45,616 bases of DNA from Bacteroidota bacterium (GTDB taxonomy: Bacteria; Bacteroidota; Bacteroidia; UKL13-3). Location of the stretch: NCBI GenBank assembly GCA_947453415.1, contig CANGGG010000015.1, positions 1-45,616 of the forward strand, written 5' to 3'. The position numbers and the translations under genes are program-made. The notes under the pieces are model-generated. The model was not told the DNA's origin and ran no database searches. It was given only the letters and a program-made list of their open reading frames with translations. Within the stretch, counting starts at the first letter, position 1. Each line of letters opens with the position of its first letter. This document shows, piece after piece, positions 32,733 to 41,070 of this stretch.

Positions 32733-33170
32733 TTAATTATTTTTGCTGTTATACGCTAATGCGTACAATTTTATTTGTTTAATCATGCTTACAAATCCAT
32801 TGCTTCGTTGGCTGCCAATCATGCGGCTCATGCCAATTTTTTCAATGAAAAATAGTTCACTGTTCAATATATCATTTGGAGTTTGATTGCCCCAAATAGT
32901 TACCAATAAATACACCAAACCTTTGGTAATTTCGGTATTACTATCGGCTTCTAAAAACACTTTTCCATCTACAAAATTAGGAAAAAGCCATACTTTGCTT
33001 TGGCAACCTTTTACCAAATAATCTTCAGTTTTATGAACTTCAGGCATGGCAGGTAATTTTTTACCTAAATCCATTAAGTAAAACAAAATGCTTTCCATAT
33101 CGCCATCGAACAATTCAAAGTTTTCAATGATTTCGTTTTGTATGTCTGTTATTGTTTTCATTTTTTTCAT
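32733..33170 (-). CDS. sufE: SufE cysteine desulfurase sulfur acceptor
   Basis: 145 residues (the ATG at 33161, giving MKTITDIQNEI, is an equally likely start). The segment DYLVKGCQSKVWLFP carries the sulfur-accepting Cys56 in the family motif GCQSxVW, and GMSRMIGSQRSNGF is the C-terminal signature (SRxxGLxxM-like region). SufE takes persulfide sulfur from SufS and passes it to SufBCD. It lies downstream of sufS, separated by a repeat. Confidence 0.94.
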   Translation of the reverse strand: MKKMKTITDIQNEIIENFELFDGDMESILFYLMDLGKKLPAMPEVHKTEDYLVKGCQSKVWLFPNFVDGKVFLEADSNTEITKGLVYLLVTIWGNQTPNDILNSELFFIEKIGMSRMIGSQRSNGFVSMIKQIKLYALAYNSKNN

Positions 33171-33176
33171 CTTCTT

Positions 33177-33270
33177 GAGTTAAACCGCTAAGATCGCAAT
33201 GCTTTCGCAAAGTTCGCGAAGCATTTCTTTGTGCTCTTTGCGTTTTTACTTTGTGTGCTTTGCGGTTAAG
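33177..33270. repeat. GCAAAG-type palindromic spacer repeat running into the sufS 3' end
   Basis: Read on the minus strand it goes from TTAACCGCAAAG through reiterated CGCAAAG/CACAAAG/GCGAAAGC units to TTAGCGGTTTAA, so its ends are inverted. The last codons and stop of sufS lie inside it. Confidence 0.7.
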
Positions 33271-34502
33271 ACTACTAATTTCTTAACTGCTTCCAAAAAC
33301 ACATCCACTTCTTCCAAAGTATTATAAACGGAAAACGATGCACGAATGGTTCCATCTACACCTAAATAGCTCATTAATGGTTGTGTACAATGGTGGCCTG
33401 TTCTTACCGCAATTCCTTTTGCATCTAGCATCATGCCTGCATCAAAATGATGCATGCCGTTAATGATAAATGATTGAACAGAAACTTTTTCTTTTGCCGT
33501 TCCTATTAATTGTATGATTTGGTGATTTGGTGATTTATTGATTTGTTCCAAACCATCAACACAATGTTTTAGCAATTCATTTTCGTGCTTTTCAATATTT
33601 TCTTTGCCAATTTCATTGATAAAATCTAAAGCATATTTAAAGGCAATTACATCACCAATATTGGGTGTTCCAGCTTCAAATTTATAAGGAATTTCATTGT
33701 AAGTAGTTTTATCGAAACTCACTTCTTTGATCATTTCCCCACCACCTTGATAAGGCGGCATGGCTTCTAATAATTCACGTTTTCCATATAATACACCAAC
33801 ACCAGTTGGTCCATATAATTTATGCGATGATATGGCTAAAAAATCGCAATCTAAATCTTGTACATCAACTTCTAAATGCGAGCAAGCTTGTGCGCCATCT
33901 AACAACACTTTGGCGCCTACAGCATGTGCTTTTTCTATTATTTCCTTCACAGGATTAATGGTTCCTAAAGCATTACTTACCCAAACACAAGCTACCATTT
34001 TGGTTTTAGAAGAAAGCATTTTATCATACTCCTCCATTAATAATTCACCTGCATCATTGATAGGAATTACCTTTAAAATAGCATTTTTTTCTTCGCAAAT
34101 CATTTGCCAAGGAACAATATTGCTGTGGTGTTCCATGGTGGTAATGATTACTTCATCACCAGCATTTAAAAACTTTCGTCCCCAAGATTGTGCTACTAAA
34201 TTGATACTTTCAGTGACTCCTTTTGTAAAAATACATTCTTCTACTTCTTTAGTATTTATAAATGTTTGAATGGTTTTTCGAGTATCCTCAAACATATCGG
34301 TGGAACGAGCAGCTAACGTATGCGCAGCTCTGTGAATATTTGCATTGTCGTGCGAATAATATTTAATTAAGGCATCTATAACAGATTGAGGTTTTTGTGT
34401 AGTTGCAGCATTGTCAAAATAAATCAAAGGTTTTCCATTAACTTCTTGATGAAGTATTGGAAACTGATTTCTTATGGATGTAATATCTAATTTTTGAGCC
34501 AC
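33246..34502 (-). CDS. sufS: SufS cysteine desulfurase
   Basis: 418 residues of the group II desulfurase family. YFDNAATTQKP starts the fold, ITTMEHHSNIVPW is a conserved PLP-domain motif, SSHKLYGPTG holds the Schiff-base Lys228, and RTGHHCTQP the persulfide Cys372. It removes sulfur from cysteine for SufE. The start is GTG (34500-34502), with no better start nearby; that GTG lies at the end of a dispersed AAATCTGTGTAATCTGTG repeat. A CACCAAAT-type repeat is embedded in frame (33508-33546) and encodes NKSPNHQIIQLIG, a few residues longer than usual. The C-terminal LTAKHTK is encoded by another repeat. Confidence 0.95.
   Translation of the reverse strand: MAQKLDITSIRNQFPILHQEVNGKPLIYFDNAATTQKPQSVIDALIKYYSHDNANIHRAAHTLAARSTDMFEDTRKTIQTFINTKEVEECIFTKGVTESINLVAQSWGRKFLNAGDEVIITTMEHHSNIVPWQMICEEKNAILKVIPINDAGELLMEEYDKMLSSKTKMVACVWVSNALGTINPVKEIIEKAHAVGAKVLLDGAQACSHLEVDVQDLDCDFLAISSHKLYGPTGVGVLYGKRELLEAMPPYQGGGEMIKEVSFDKTTYNEIPYKFEAGTPNIGDVIAFKYALDFINEIGKENIEKHENELLKHCVDGLEQINKSPNHQIIQLIGTAKEKVSVQSFIINGMHHFDAGMMLDAKGIAVRTGHHCTQPLMSYLGVDGTIRASFSVYNTLEEVDVFLEAVKKLVVLTAKHTK
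33508..33546. repeat. GATTTGGT tandem units inside sufS
   Basis: GATTTGGTGATTTGGTGATT followed by TATTGATTTG is the same low-complexity repeat seen in spacers (for example 5234-5253), but here it is in frame within the sufS coding region. Confidence 0.6.
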
Positions 34503-35019
34503 AGATTACACAGATTTAAATGATTTTTTATTTTATTAAATTATTTTGTTAAAGCAACTCTTTTAAATTTCAATGATTCCTCTCCAAAATTAATAATCAG
34601 ACCTAATTTTAATTTTGAAACTGCTAAATAATTTATTACTTGTTTATAATGGTTTTCAGCCACATTTTCTTGTGCCTTCACTTCTATTATTATTTTTCCA
34701 AATGCCACAAAATCAGCAATGTAATAGTGAGGTAATATAATATCTTTATAAGCTATTTCAAATTTTTTTTCACGTTCAAATCCAATATTCATTTTCCTTA
34801 ACTCATATTGTAAAGCATCTTTATAAACTACTTCTAAAAAGCCTTTCCCTAAATTTCTATGAACTTCCATACAAACTCCAATCAATTTATAGGTTTCTTC
34901 TTGGAATGGATATTTTTCAAGAGATTCATAAATTTCGAAAGATTCTTCGAATTTTAACATACTTTTTTAGATATTTATTTTTTTTAAATTAATCATTACA
35001 ATCTGCGAAATCAGCGGCT
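34497..35019 (-). mobile_element. Candidate GxxExxY cassette with terminal inverted repeats in the suf operon
   Basis: The left end 34497-34525 (AGCCACAGATTACACAGATT then TAAATGATT) and the right end 34991-35019 are imperfect inverted repeats, 23 of 29 positions equal when the right end is reverse-complemented. Between them is one gene, the GxxExxY protein. The right repeat touches the sufD stop codon and the left one contains the sufS GTG start, so the element fills the sufD-sufS junction. No transposase is present. Mobility is inferred. Confidence 0.55.
34541..34960 (-). CDS. GxxExxY family protein (putative PD-(D/E)XK nuclease)
   Basis: 139 residues, complete. The defining motif is GFLEVVY (Gly40, Glu43, Tyr46) after a helix TYKLIGVCMEVHRNLGKG. 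The segment IADFVAFGKIIIEVKA supplies Asp83, Glu93 and Lys95, the D...E-x-K core of PD-(D/E)XK nucleases. The family is sporadic, often multicopy, and to my knowledge has no proven function. The gene interrupts the conserved sufD-sufS adjacency, in the operon direction, and is flanked by inverted repeats. That suggests it arrived as a cassette and is transcribed from the suf promoter. Confidence 0.9.
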   Translation of the reverse strand: MLKFEESFEIYESLEKYPFQEETYKLIGVCMEVHRNLGKGFLEVVYKDALQYELRKMNIGFEREKKFEIAYKDIILPHYYIADFVAFGKIIIEVKAQENVAENHYKQVINYLAVSKLKLGLIINFGEESLKFKRVALTK

Positions 35020-36305
35020 TATAATTTCTTCTCTATTTCTTCTTCTAACAATTTTACTAATTCTGGAATTTTTATTTTTTCAGCAATGTCATCAGCAAAT
35101 GCATTTAGTAACATTTTTCTTGCCACATCTTCAGGAATACCACGACTTCTTAAGTAAAACATAGGTTCTTCGTCCAATTGGCCAATGGTTGCGCCATGCG
35201 TACATTTTACATCATCAGCAAAAATTTCTAATTGCGGTTTTGTATTTACAGTAGCTTCATCGCTTAATAAAATATTTTGATTACGTTGGTACGCATTGGT
35301 TTTTTGAGCGTCCAAATGAACCATAATTTTTCCATTAAAAACCGCTACCGATTTGTCCATCATGATGCCTTTGTATAGTTCATTGCTATTGCAATTTGGT
35401 TGCGCATGATCTACTCTGGTGTGGTTATCAACCAAACAATTGCCATGAGGCATATACAAACCATATAACAAACTATTACAATTTTGTCCATTTAAGTAAA
35501 AATGCAAATTATTACGTACCAATGTTCCATCTAATGTAAGAGTAACATGGTTCACATTGGTGTTTGCTTCTTGGAAAATTTGAGTGAAATTATTGTGGTA
35601 ACTTTCACCTTCTTGTTGTTGAATTTTATAATGCTCTACATGTGAATTTTCGTTGGCATAAATTTCATTTACCACATTGGTAAAAACTGAATTTGAGCCC
35701 AAAGAATAATACATTTCAATTAAATGAACAGATGCACTTTTTTCAACAATAATTAAATTTCTTGGTTGATTTAAAACATTTACATCGCTCGAATCGGCAA
35801 TGTTTACAATGAAAATTGGAAATTCAACTGTTTTATTTGTTGGCACATAAACAAATGCACCATCACTTAATAATGCAGTGTTTAATGAGTTCAAAGCGTT
35901 GTTTTCAATGTTGGCATATTTACCAAAATGTTGGTTAAATATTTCAGCATGTAACGAACGAGCTTTAGCCAAATTAGTAATATAAATGCTGTTGTCTTTT
36001 TCTATTATTTCCGATAATTCTGCGTTGAAAGTTCCATTTACAAAAACCAATTTATTGGCAGTAATTTTATTCAATAATGCGTTTTGCAAAAATGCTTTTA
36101 CATTTCCACTGCTTAAACAAGTTGATTCAAAATTTGTATTTGCCAAAACTTTTAAATTAGTGTATTTCCATTCTTCATTTTTGGTAGTTGGCAATCCTAA
36201 TTTTTCAAACTCATGGTAAGCTTGCTCACGCAATGCAGAAAAACCACTCACTTCAGCTTGGTCTTTGTATTGAGTAAACGCTGTTTTTATATTTTCTATT
36301 AACAT
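35019..36305 (-). CDS. sufD: SufD Fe-S scaffold subunit
   Basis: 428 residues. NEEWKYTNLKVLANTNFES is the N-terminal SufD signature, the centre is the right-handed beta-helix core, and the C-terminal part DHAQPNCNSNELYKGIMMDKSVAVFNGKI ... KCTHGATIGQLDEEPMFYLRSRGI is conserved in SufB/SufD. With SufB and SufC it forms the Fe-S assembly scaffold. The stop codon directly abuts the GxxExxY cassette. Confidence 0.95.
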   Translation of the reverse strand: MLIENIKTAFTQYKDQAEVSGFSALREQAYHEFEKLGLPTTKNEEWKYTNLKVLANTNFESTCLSSGNVKAFLQNALLNKITANKLVFVNGTFNAELSEIIEKDNSIYITNLAKARSLHAEIFNQHFGKYANIENNALNSLNTALLSDGAFVYVPTNKTVEFPIFIVNIADSSDVNVLNQPRNLIIVEKSASVHLIEMYYSLGSNSVFTNVVNEIYANENSHVEHYKIQQQEGESYHNNFTQIFQEANTNVNHVTLTLDGTLVRNNLHFYLNGQNCNSLLYGLYMPHGNCLVDNHTRVDHAQPNCNSNELYKGIMMDKSVAVFNGKIMVHLDAQKTNAYQRNQNILLSDEATVNTKPQLEIFADDVKCTHGATIGQLDEEPMFYLRSRGIPEDVARKMLLNAFADDIAEKIKIPELVKLLEEEIEKKL

Positions 36306-36309
36306 TTTT

Positions 36310-36433
36310 TATTAAATTCTAAATTCGAATAACGAAATTCGAAATATTTTTAAATAAAATTCTCGCTTAAAATTCTGTACTCAACACGCATATTTAGTTT
36401 AATATTTCGTGCTTCGAATTTTAAATTTCGAAT
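36310..36433. repeat. AATTCGAA-type inverted repeat in the sufC-sufD spacer
   Basis: AAATTCTAAATTCGAATAACG near the left and CGTGCTTCGAATTTTAAATTT near the right form imperfect inverted arms over the whole 130-base spacer. Confidence 0.65.
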
Positions 36434-36435
36434 TT

Positions 36436-37194
36436 TTAAGAATTAGCTTCTACTTCTTGTTTAATCCAGTCGTAGCCTTTTACTTCTAGTTCTTTTGCTA
36501 ATTCCTTGTCACCACTTTTTACTATTCTTCCTTTATACAATACATGCACAAAATCTGGAACTATATAATCCAATAATCTTTGGTAATGAGTAATTACTAA
36601 AAACGCATTGTCTTTATTTCTTAATTTATTTACACCATTAGAAACCAAACGCAAAGCATCAATGTCTAAACCTGAATCGGTTTCATCCATAATACATAAT
36701 TTAGGTTCTAACATGGCCATTTGAAATACTTCATTTCTTTTCTTTTCACCACCACTAAATCCTTCATTTAACGAACGAGAAATTAATGATTTATCCATTT
36801 CTACATAATCCATTTTTTCGCGCATCATTTTCAAAAAATCTGTTGCTTCCATTGGATCTAAACCCAAGTATTTACGTTTTTCGTTAACAGCTGTTTTTAA
36901 AAAATTGGTAGTAGAAACACCCGGAATTTCTATTGGATATTGAAATGCTAAAAACAAACCCTCACGGGCTCTGTCTTCAGGACTCATGTCCAACAAATTT
37001 TTACCTTCATAAGTAACACTTCCGCTTGTAACTTCATACTCAGCTCGGCCTGCTAATACCGATGAAAGTGTGCTTTTACCAGCTCCGTTTGGACCCATTA
37101 TGGCGTGAACTTCACCAGCTTTAACTTCTAAACTTAATCCATTCAGGATTTTTTTACCTTCTATTTCTGCTTTTAAATCTTTTATTGATAACAT
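36436..37194 (-). CDS. sufC: SufC Fe-S assembly ATPase
   Basis: 252 residues of the ABC ATPase fold: Walker [10 protein letters not shown] (34-42), the SufC-type signature [11 protein letters not shown] and Walker [13 protein letters not shown], followed by the switch His in VITHYQRLL. It has no membrane partner and drives conformational change of the SufBD scaffold. It lies between sufB and sufD with repeat-bearing spacers on both sides. Confidence 0.97.
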   Translation of the reverse strand: MLSIKDLKAEIEGKKILNGLSLEVKAGEVHAIMGPNGAGKSTLSSVLAGRAEYEVTSGSVTYEGKNLLDMSPEDRAREGLFLAFQYPIEIPGVSTTNFLKTAVNEKRKYLGLDPMEATDFLKMMREKMDYVEMDKSLISRSLNEGFSGGEKKRNEVFQMAMLEPKLCIMDETDSGLDIDALRLVSNGVNKLRNKDNAFLVITHYQRLLDYIVPDFVHVLYKGRIVKSGDKELAKELEVKGYDWIKQEVEANS

Positions 37195-37200
37195 AATTTG

Positions 37201-37298
37201 CTTCTGGCAACTGGCATCTGGCTTCTAGCCGAATACAGTTAACTTTTATTTTAAATTTATATTTTTTTTGCTAGAGGCTAGAGGCTAGCCGCCAGCGG
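37201..37298. repeat. CTGGCTTCTAGC-type repeat in the sufB-sufC spacer
   Basis: GCTTCTGGCAACTGGCATCT with GGCTTCTAGCC on the left and GCTAGAGGCTAGAGGCTAGC with CGCCAGCGGC on the right are made of the same unit in opposite orientation. A related GCCAGCTGCCAGAAGC unit occurs at 5350-5380. Confidence 0.6.
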
Positions 37299-37302
37299 CT
37301 TT

Positions 37303-38754
37303 TTATCCAACTGAACCCTCTAAACTTACTGCTAATAACTTTTGTGCTTCTACTGCAAATTCCATTGGTAATTGGTTCAATACTTCCTTACAAAATCCGT
37401 TTACTATTAAGCCAACAGCTTCTTCTGTTCCAATACCACGTTGGTTACAATAAAATATTTGATCTTCACCAATTTTACTGGTACTTGCTTCGTGTTCTAC
37501 TTGTGCAGTTTTATTGTTAATTTCAATGTAAGGAAAAGTATGCGCGCCACTTCTATCACCTATTAACATGCTATCACATTGGGTATGATTCCTTGCATTT
37601 TCAGCACGTTTATTTACTTTTACTAAACCTCTGTATGAATTATGCGATTTACCCGCTGAAATTCCTTTCGATACAATTCTGCTTTTGGTATGCTTACCAA
37701 TATGAATCATTTTGGTGCCGGTATCGGCAATTTGCCTGTTATTAGTAACAGCTACTGAGAAAAATTCTCCAGTTGAATAATCACCTTTTAAAATACAACT
37801 TGGGTATTTCCAAGTAATGGCGCTACCAGTTTCTACTTGCGTCCAGCTAATTTTTGAATGTGCACCTTCACAACTTCCGCGCTTAGTTACAAAATTATAA
37901 ATTCCACCTTTTCCATCTTTATCACCAGGATACCAATTTTGAACCGTAGAGTATTTTATTTCTGCTTTTTCCATGGCTATTAATTCCACCACCGCTGCGT
38001 GTAATTGATTTTCATCGCGCATGGGAGCGGTGCAACCTTCCAAATAACTTACATAACTGTTATCATCAGCTATAATTAAGGTGCGTTCAAACTGACCAGT
38101 ATTTTCAGCATTTATGCGGAAATAAGTAGAAAGTTCCATAGGGCAACGAACACCTTTTGGAATATAAACAAAACTTCCATCGCTGAATACGGCAGCATTT
38201 AAAGCCGAAAAATAATTATCGGTATAAGGAACTACAGAACCAATGTATTTTTTCACCAATTCTGGGTGCTCATGCAATGCCTCACTGATTGCACAAAAAA
38301 TAACTCCTTTTTCGTACAATTGGTCTTTAAAAGTGGTAGCTATTGAAACAGAATCGAAAACTGCATCCACTGCTACGCCCGATAAGCGTTTTTGTTCTGA
38401 TAAACTGATTCCTAATTTTTCAAATGTTTTCAATAATTCTGGATCTACTTGATCTAAACTATCTAATTTGATTTTTTCTTTTGGAGCAGCGTAATAAATA
38501 ATATCTTGGTAATTGATTGGTTTCAAATCAAAATTCTGCCAATTCGGTTCCTCTAAAGTTAACCAATAACGGTATGCTTTTAGACGCCATTCCAACATCC
38601 ATTCGGGTTCATTTTTTTTAGAAGAAATGAACCTAACTATATCCTCGCTCAACCCCATTGGAGCTGTTTCCATTTCTATATCTGTACTAAAACCATATTT
38701 ATATTCTTGGCTTACTACCTGATCAATTATATCAACTTCCTGTGTATCTGACAT
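37303..38754 (-). CDS. sufB: SufB Fe-S scaffold subunit
   Basis: 483 residues, normal length. [19 protein letters not shown] and [18 protein letters not shown] are the N-terminal hallmarks. [21 protein letters not shown] and [21 protein letters not shown] are core motifs, and [13 protein letters not shown] and [21 protein letters not shown] end the domain. First gene of the suf operon and divergent from psd, with candidate promoter and operator elements upstream. Confidence 0.97.
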   Translation of the reverse strand: MSDTQEVDIIDQVVSQEYKYGFSTDIEMETAPMGLSEDIVRFISSKKNEPEWMLEWRLKAYRYWLTLEEPNWQNFDLKPINYQDIIYYAAPKEKIKLDSLDQVDPELLKTFEKLGISLSEQKRLSGVAVDAVFDSVSIATTFKDQLYEKGVIFCAISEALHEHPELVKKYIGSVVPYTDNYFSALNAAVFSDGSFVYIPKGVRCPMELSTYFRINAENTGQFERTLIIADDNSYVSYLEGCTAPMRDENQLHAAVVELIAMEKAEIKYSTVQNWYPGDKDGKGGIYNFVTKRGSCEGAHSKISWTQVETGSAITWKYPSCILKGDYSTGEFFSVAVTNNRQIADTGTKMIHIGKHTKSRIVSKGISAGKSHNSYRGLVKVNKRAENARNHTQCDSMLIGDRSGAHTFPYIEINNKTAQVEHEASTSKIGEDQIFYCNQRGIGTEEAVGLIVNGFCKEVLNQLPMEFAVEAQKLLAVSLEGSVG

Positions 38755-38783
38755 TTTCTAACTTTTATTTAAGTTTAGCATTG

Positions 38784-38827
38784 CAAATTTAAAAAAAATA
38801 TTGAACTATTTGTATTTAGTCTAAATA
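38784..38827 (-). promoter_or_regulatory. Candidate suf promoter -7 box and palindromic operator
   Basis: On the minus strand TAAATTTG (38784-38791) matches TAnnTTTG about 30 bases before the sufB ATG. The perfect palindrome TATTTAGTCTAAATA (38813-38827, 7-bp arms around one base) lies where the -33 element should be, and no TTTG is seen there. A repressor or activator binding here would control the operon. The regulator is unknown. Confidence 0.45.
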
Positions 38828-38956
38828 GATATACCAAAAAAGTGCTTAATTGTTTTAAGTCATTTTTATGATTAACTTTAATTTGTGTTTGTCGGTTTAA
38901 TTTTCTTGAAAAATGCAACTTATAGAAATAAAAAGCCAAAATTTATTAGCTTTATT

Positions 38957-38964
38957 TATATTTG
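38957..38964 (+). promoter_or_regulatory. Predicted -7 box of psd
   Basis: TATATTTG matches TAnnTTTG 24 bases before the ATG at 38988. It lies within the longer open frame, which supports the shorter start. Confidence 0.45.
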
Positions 38965-38987
38965 CCAATTCAAAAAACATTAAAAAT

Positions 38988-39638
38988 ATGTTACACAAAG
39001 AAGGAAAAGCTACTATACTTATAACACTAGTCGGTTTATTTGCATTAAATTTTGCTATCAGTTTTACTGAAATTGACTGGTTAATCAACTCCATTTTATT
39101 TTTATCAGTGGTGTTTTTGATTATCATCCTACAATTTTTCAGAAACCCAACGGTTAAAGTCATTCAAAATGAAAACCAAGTAATTTGCCCTGCAGATGGA
39201 AAAGTGGTAGTTATTGAAGAAGTAATGGAAACTGAATATTATAATGAAAAAAGAATTCAAGTTTCTGTATTTATGAGTCCTTTCAATGTGCATGTAAACC
39301 GCAATCCAATAGGTGGAATAGTAAAATATTTTAAATACCACAAAGGTTTATATTTAGTAGCTTGGCATCCAAAATCATCAACGGAAAATGAACGTACCAC
39401 AACAGTAATTGAAAAAGCTGATGGTGTTTCGGTATTGTTCCGTCAAATTGCGGGAGCATTAGCAAAACGAATTGTTTGGTATGTAAAAGAAGGACAGCAA
39501 GCTGAACAAGGTGCTGAAATGGGTTTTATAAAATTTGGTTCTCGTGTTGATTTATATTTGCCATTAGGTACCAAAATAAATGTAAACCTTAACCAAGTGG
39601 TGAAAGGTGGAAAAACAGTTATTGCTGAATTTAAATAA
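38988..39638 (+). CDS. psd: Phosphatidylserine decarboxylase family protein (short form)
   Basis: 216 residues from the ATG at 38988. An in-frame ATG at 38913 would add 25 residues not typical of the family and would put the predicted promoter inside the gene. MLHKEGKATILITL begins the protein, two hydrophobic segments follow (about 8-50), then LQFFRNPTVKV, CPADGKVVVIEEV, MSPFNVHVNRNPIGG and VEKADG-type motifs. The self-cleavage site is FGS with Ser185 becoming the pyruvoyl group. It makes phosphatidylethanolamine in the membrane. Divergent from the suf operon. Confidence 0.9.
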   Translation: MLHKEGKATILITLVGLFALNFAISFTEIDWLINSILFLSVVFLIIILQFFRNPTVKVIQNENQVICPADGKVVVIEEVMETEYYNEKRIQVSVFMSPFNVHVNRNPIGGIVKYFKYHKGLYLVAWHPKSSTENERTTTVIEKADGVSVLFRQIAGALAKRIVWYVKEGQQAEQGAEMGFIKFGSRVDLYLPLGTKINVNLNQVVKGGKTVIAEFK

Positions 39639-39647
39639 AGCATGCAT

Positions 39648-39901
39648 TTCGTCATTGCGAGAGGTAATTTTTTCAAAAAGTTAATATTTAAGACGTTAGT
39701 CATTCAGAAGTACCGCTTTAGCGGTATCCTTTCCATTGCAACTAAGATAGCTAATGGATTATTGATTACCAAACAAAGGAGATGCGCTGCATGACTGATT
39801 TTGTTTTTTGCATTAGTCTAGCATTAGAGATTTTAAAATATCGTCAATAGATGTAAGAAGTAATCTAATAATTAGATTGCTTCGTGCCTCGCAATGACGA
39901 A
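39648..39901. mobile_element. MITE-like element with 14-bp terminal inverted repeats
   Basis: The 254-base segment begins with TTCGTCATTGCGAG (39648-39661) and ends with CTCGCAATGACGAA (39888-39901), perfect inverted repeats. It contains an internal hairpin ACCGCTTTAGCGGT (39711-39725 region) and a right-hand TAATCTAATAATTAGATT near-palindrome. No ORF is inside. The end motif CGTCATTGCGAGGCACGAAG (minus strand) is a widespread dispersed repeat. It fills nearly all of the psd-rlmN gap. Confidence 0.6.
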
Positions 39902-39929
39902 TAATTAGTTATATATATCATTCAAAATA

Positions 39930-40988
39930 TTGAACAAAATAGATATTCGCGAACTCACGTTAGATGAGTTAAAAGCCATTTTTGTAAAAAAAGGACAACC
40001 TGCTTTTAGAGGCCAGCAAGTGTATGAATGGCTTTGGAAAAAATCTGCTATATCTTTCGATGAAATGAGCAATCTTTCAGTAGAGTTAAGGGCTTTGTTG
40101 AACGAAGAATTTTGTATCAATCACATAAAAATTCAGGATAAACAAGTAAGTGACGATAAAACTATAAAAAGCAGTTTCCGTTTGCACGATGGTTTTTTGG
40201 TGGAAGGTGTTTTAATTCCTGCCGATGATAGAATGACAGCTTGTGTAAGTAGTCAAGTTGGTTGCAGTTTAACCTGTAAGTTTTGTGCAACAGGAACCAT
40301 GAAACGCGAGCGAAATTTAACTCCTGCCGAAATATACGACCAAGTAGTTCATATAAAAAATTGGGCCAAAAACCATTACGGAAAACCATTAACCAATATT
40401 GTTTTTATGGGAATGGGTGAACCTTTGTTAAATTATAGCAATGTAATGGCTGCCATTAAAAAAATTACTTTGCCCGAAGGTTTAAACATGAGCAATGAAC
40501 GCATTACGGTAAGTACTGCTGGCATAGCAAAAATGATTGAAAAATTAGGTGACGACAATGTGAAATTCCGTTTGGCGCTTTCGCTACATGCGGCCAGCGA
40601 TGAAAAACGTAATTTGATTATGCCCATTAATGAAAGCAATAGTTTGGAAGCCGTTGGCAAAGCATTGCAACATTTTTATGCTAAAACAAAAAGCCGAATT
40701 ACCTTTGAATACATAGCCTTTAAAGACTTTAACGAAAGCATAGAAGATGCTAAATTATTGTTGAAATTCTGCAAAAAAGTACCTGCAAAGGTGAATATTA
40801 TTGAATACAATCCAACTGGTGACGGGCAGTTTGAAAAAGCGGATAGCAAAAAAATAGATGCTTTTTGTGCTTACCTAGAAAGAAATGGAGTGACTGCCAC
40901 AGTGAGGAGAAGCCGCGGAAAAGACATAGACGCAGCCTGCGGACAATTAGCCAATAAGAAGCATGTGGAAGCTTTGATGGACGTTTAA
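39930..40988 (+). CDS. rlmN: 23S rRNA (adenine-2503-C2)-methyltransferase
   Basis: 352 residues of the radical SAM methyltransferase family. QPAFRGQQVYEWLWKK is the N-terminal domain signature. CSLTCKFC supplies the cluster cysteines 112, 116 and 119, FMGMGEPLLN is the SAM-binding motif, and Cys337 in DAACGQLA is the methyl-carrying residue. It methylates A2503 of 23S rRNA and A37 of some tRNAs. The only suitable start is TTG at 39930, since no in-frame ATG lies upstream before the stop or just downstream. Confidence 0.96.
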   Translation: MNKIDIRELTLDELKAIFVKKGQPAFRGQQVYEWLWKKSAISFDEMSNLSVELRALLNEEFCINHIKIQDKQVSDDKTIKSSFRLHDGFLVEGVLIPADDRMTACVSSQVGCSLTCKFCATGTMKRERNLTPAEIYDQVVHIKNWAKNHYGKPLTNIVFMGMGEPLLNYSNVMAAIKKITLPEGLNMSNERITVSTAGIAKMIEKLGDDNVKFRLALSLHAASDEKRNLIMPINESNSLEAVGKALQHFYAKTKSRITFEYIAFKDFNESIEDAKLLLKFCKKVPAKVNIIEYNPTGDGQFEKADSKKIDAFCAYLERNGVTATVRRSRGKDIDAACGQLANKKHVEALMDV

Positions 40989-40989
40989 G

Positions 40990-41025
40990 ATAATTTTGAA
41001 TGTTGAATTTTGAATGTTGAATTGA
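40990..41025. repeat. TTTTGAATGTTGAA tandem spacer repeat
   Basis: Two head-to-tail copies of a TTTTGAATGTTGAA unit lie just past the rlmN stop. A similar unit in the opposite orientation is at 18400-18424 after the M1 peptidase gene. Confidence 0.55.
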
Positions 41026-41070
41026 TTAACTAGAGTTATTGATTATTCAAGACAATAATTATATTGCAGC

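Noticed and set aside
38913-38987. Longer psd start at 38913
   Set aside because: A TATATTTG -7 box lies inside the extension, and the residues do not resemble the family's N terminus.
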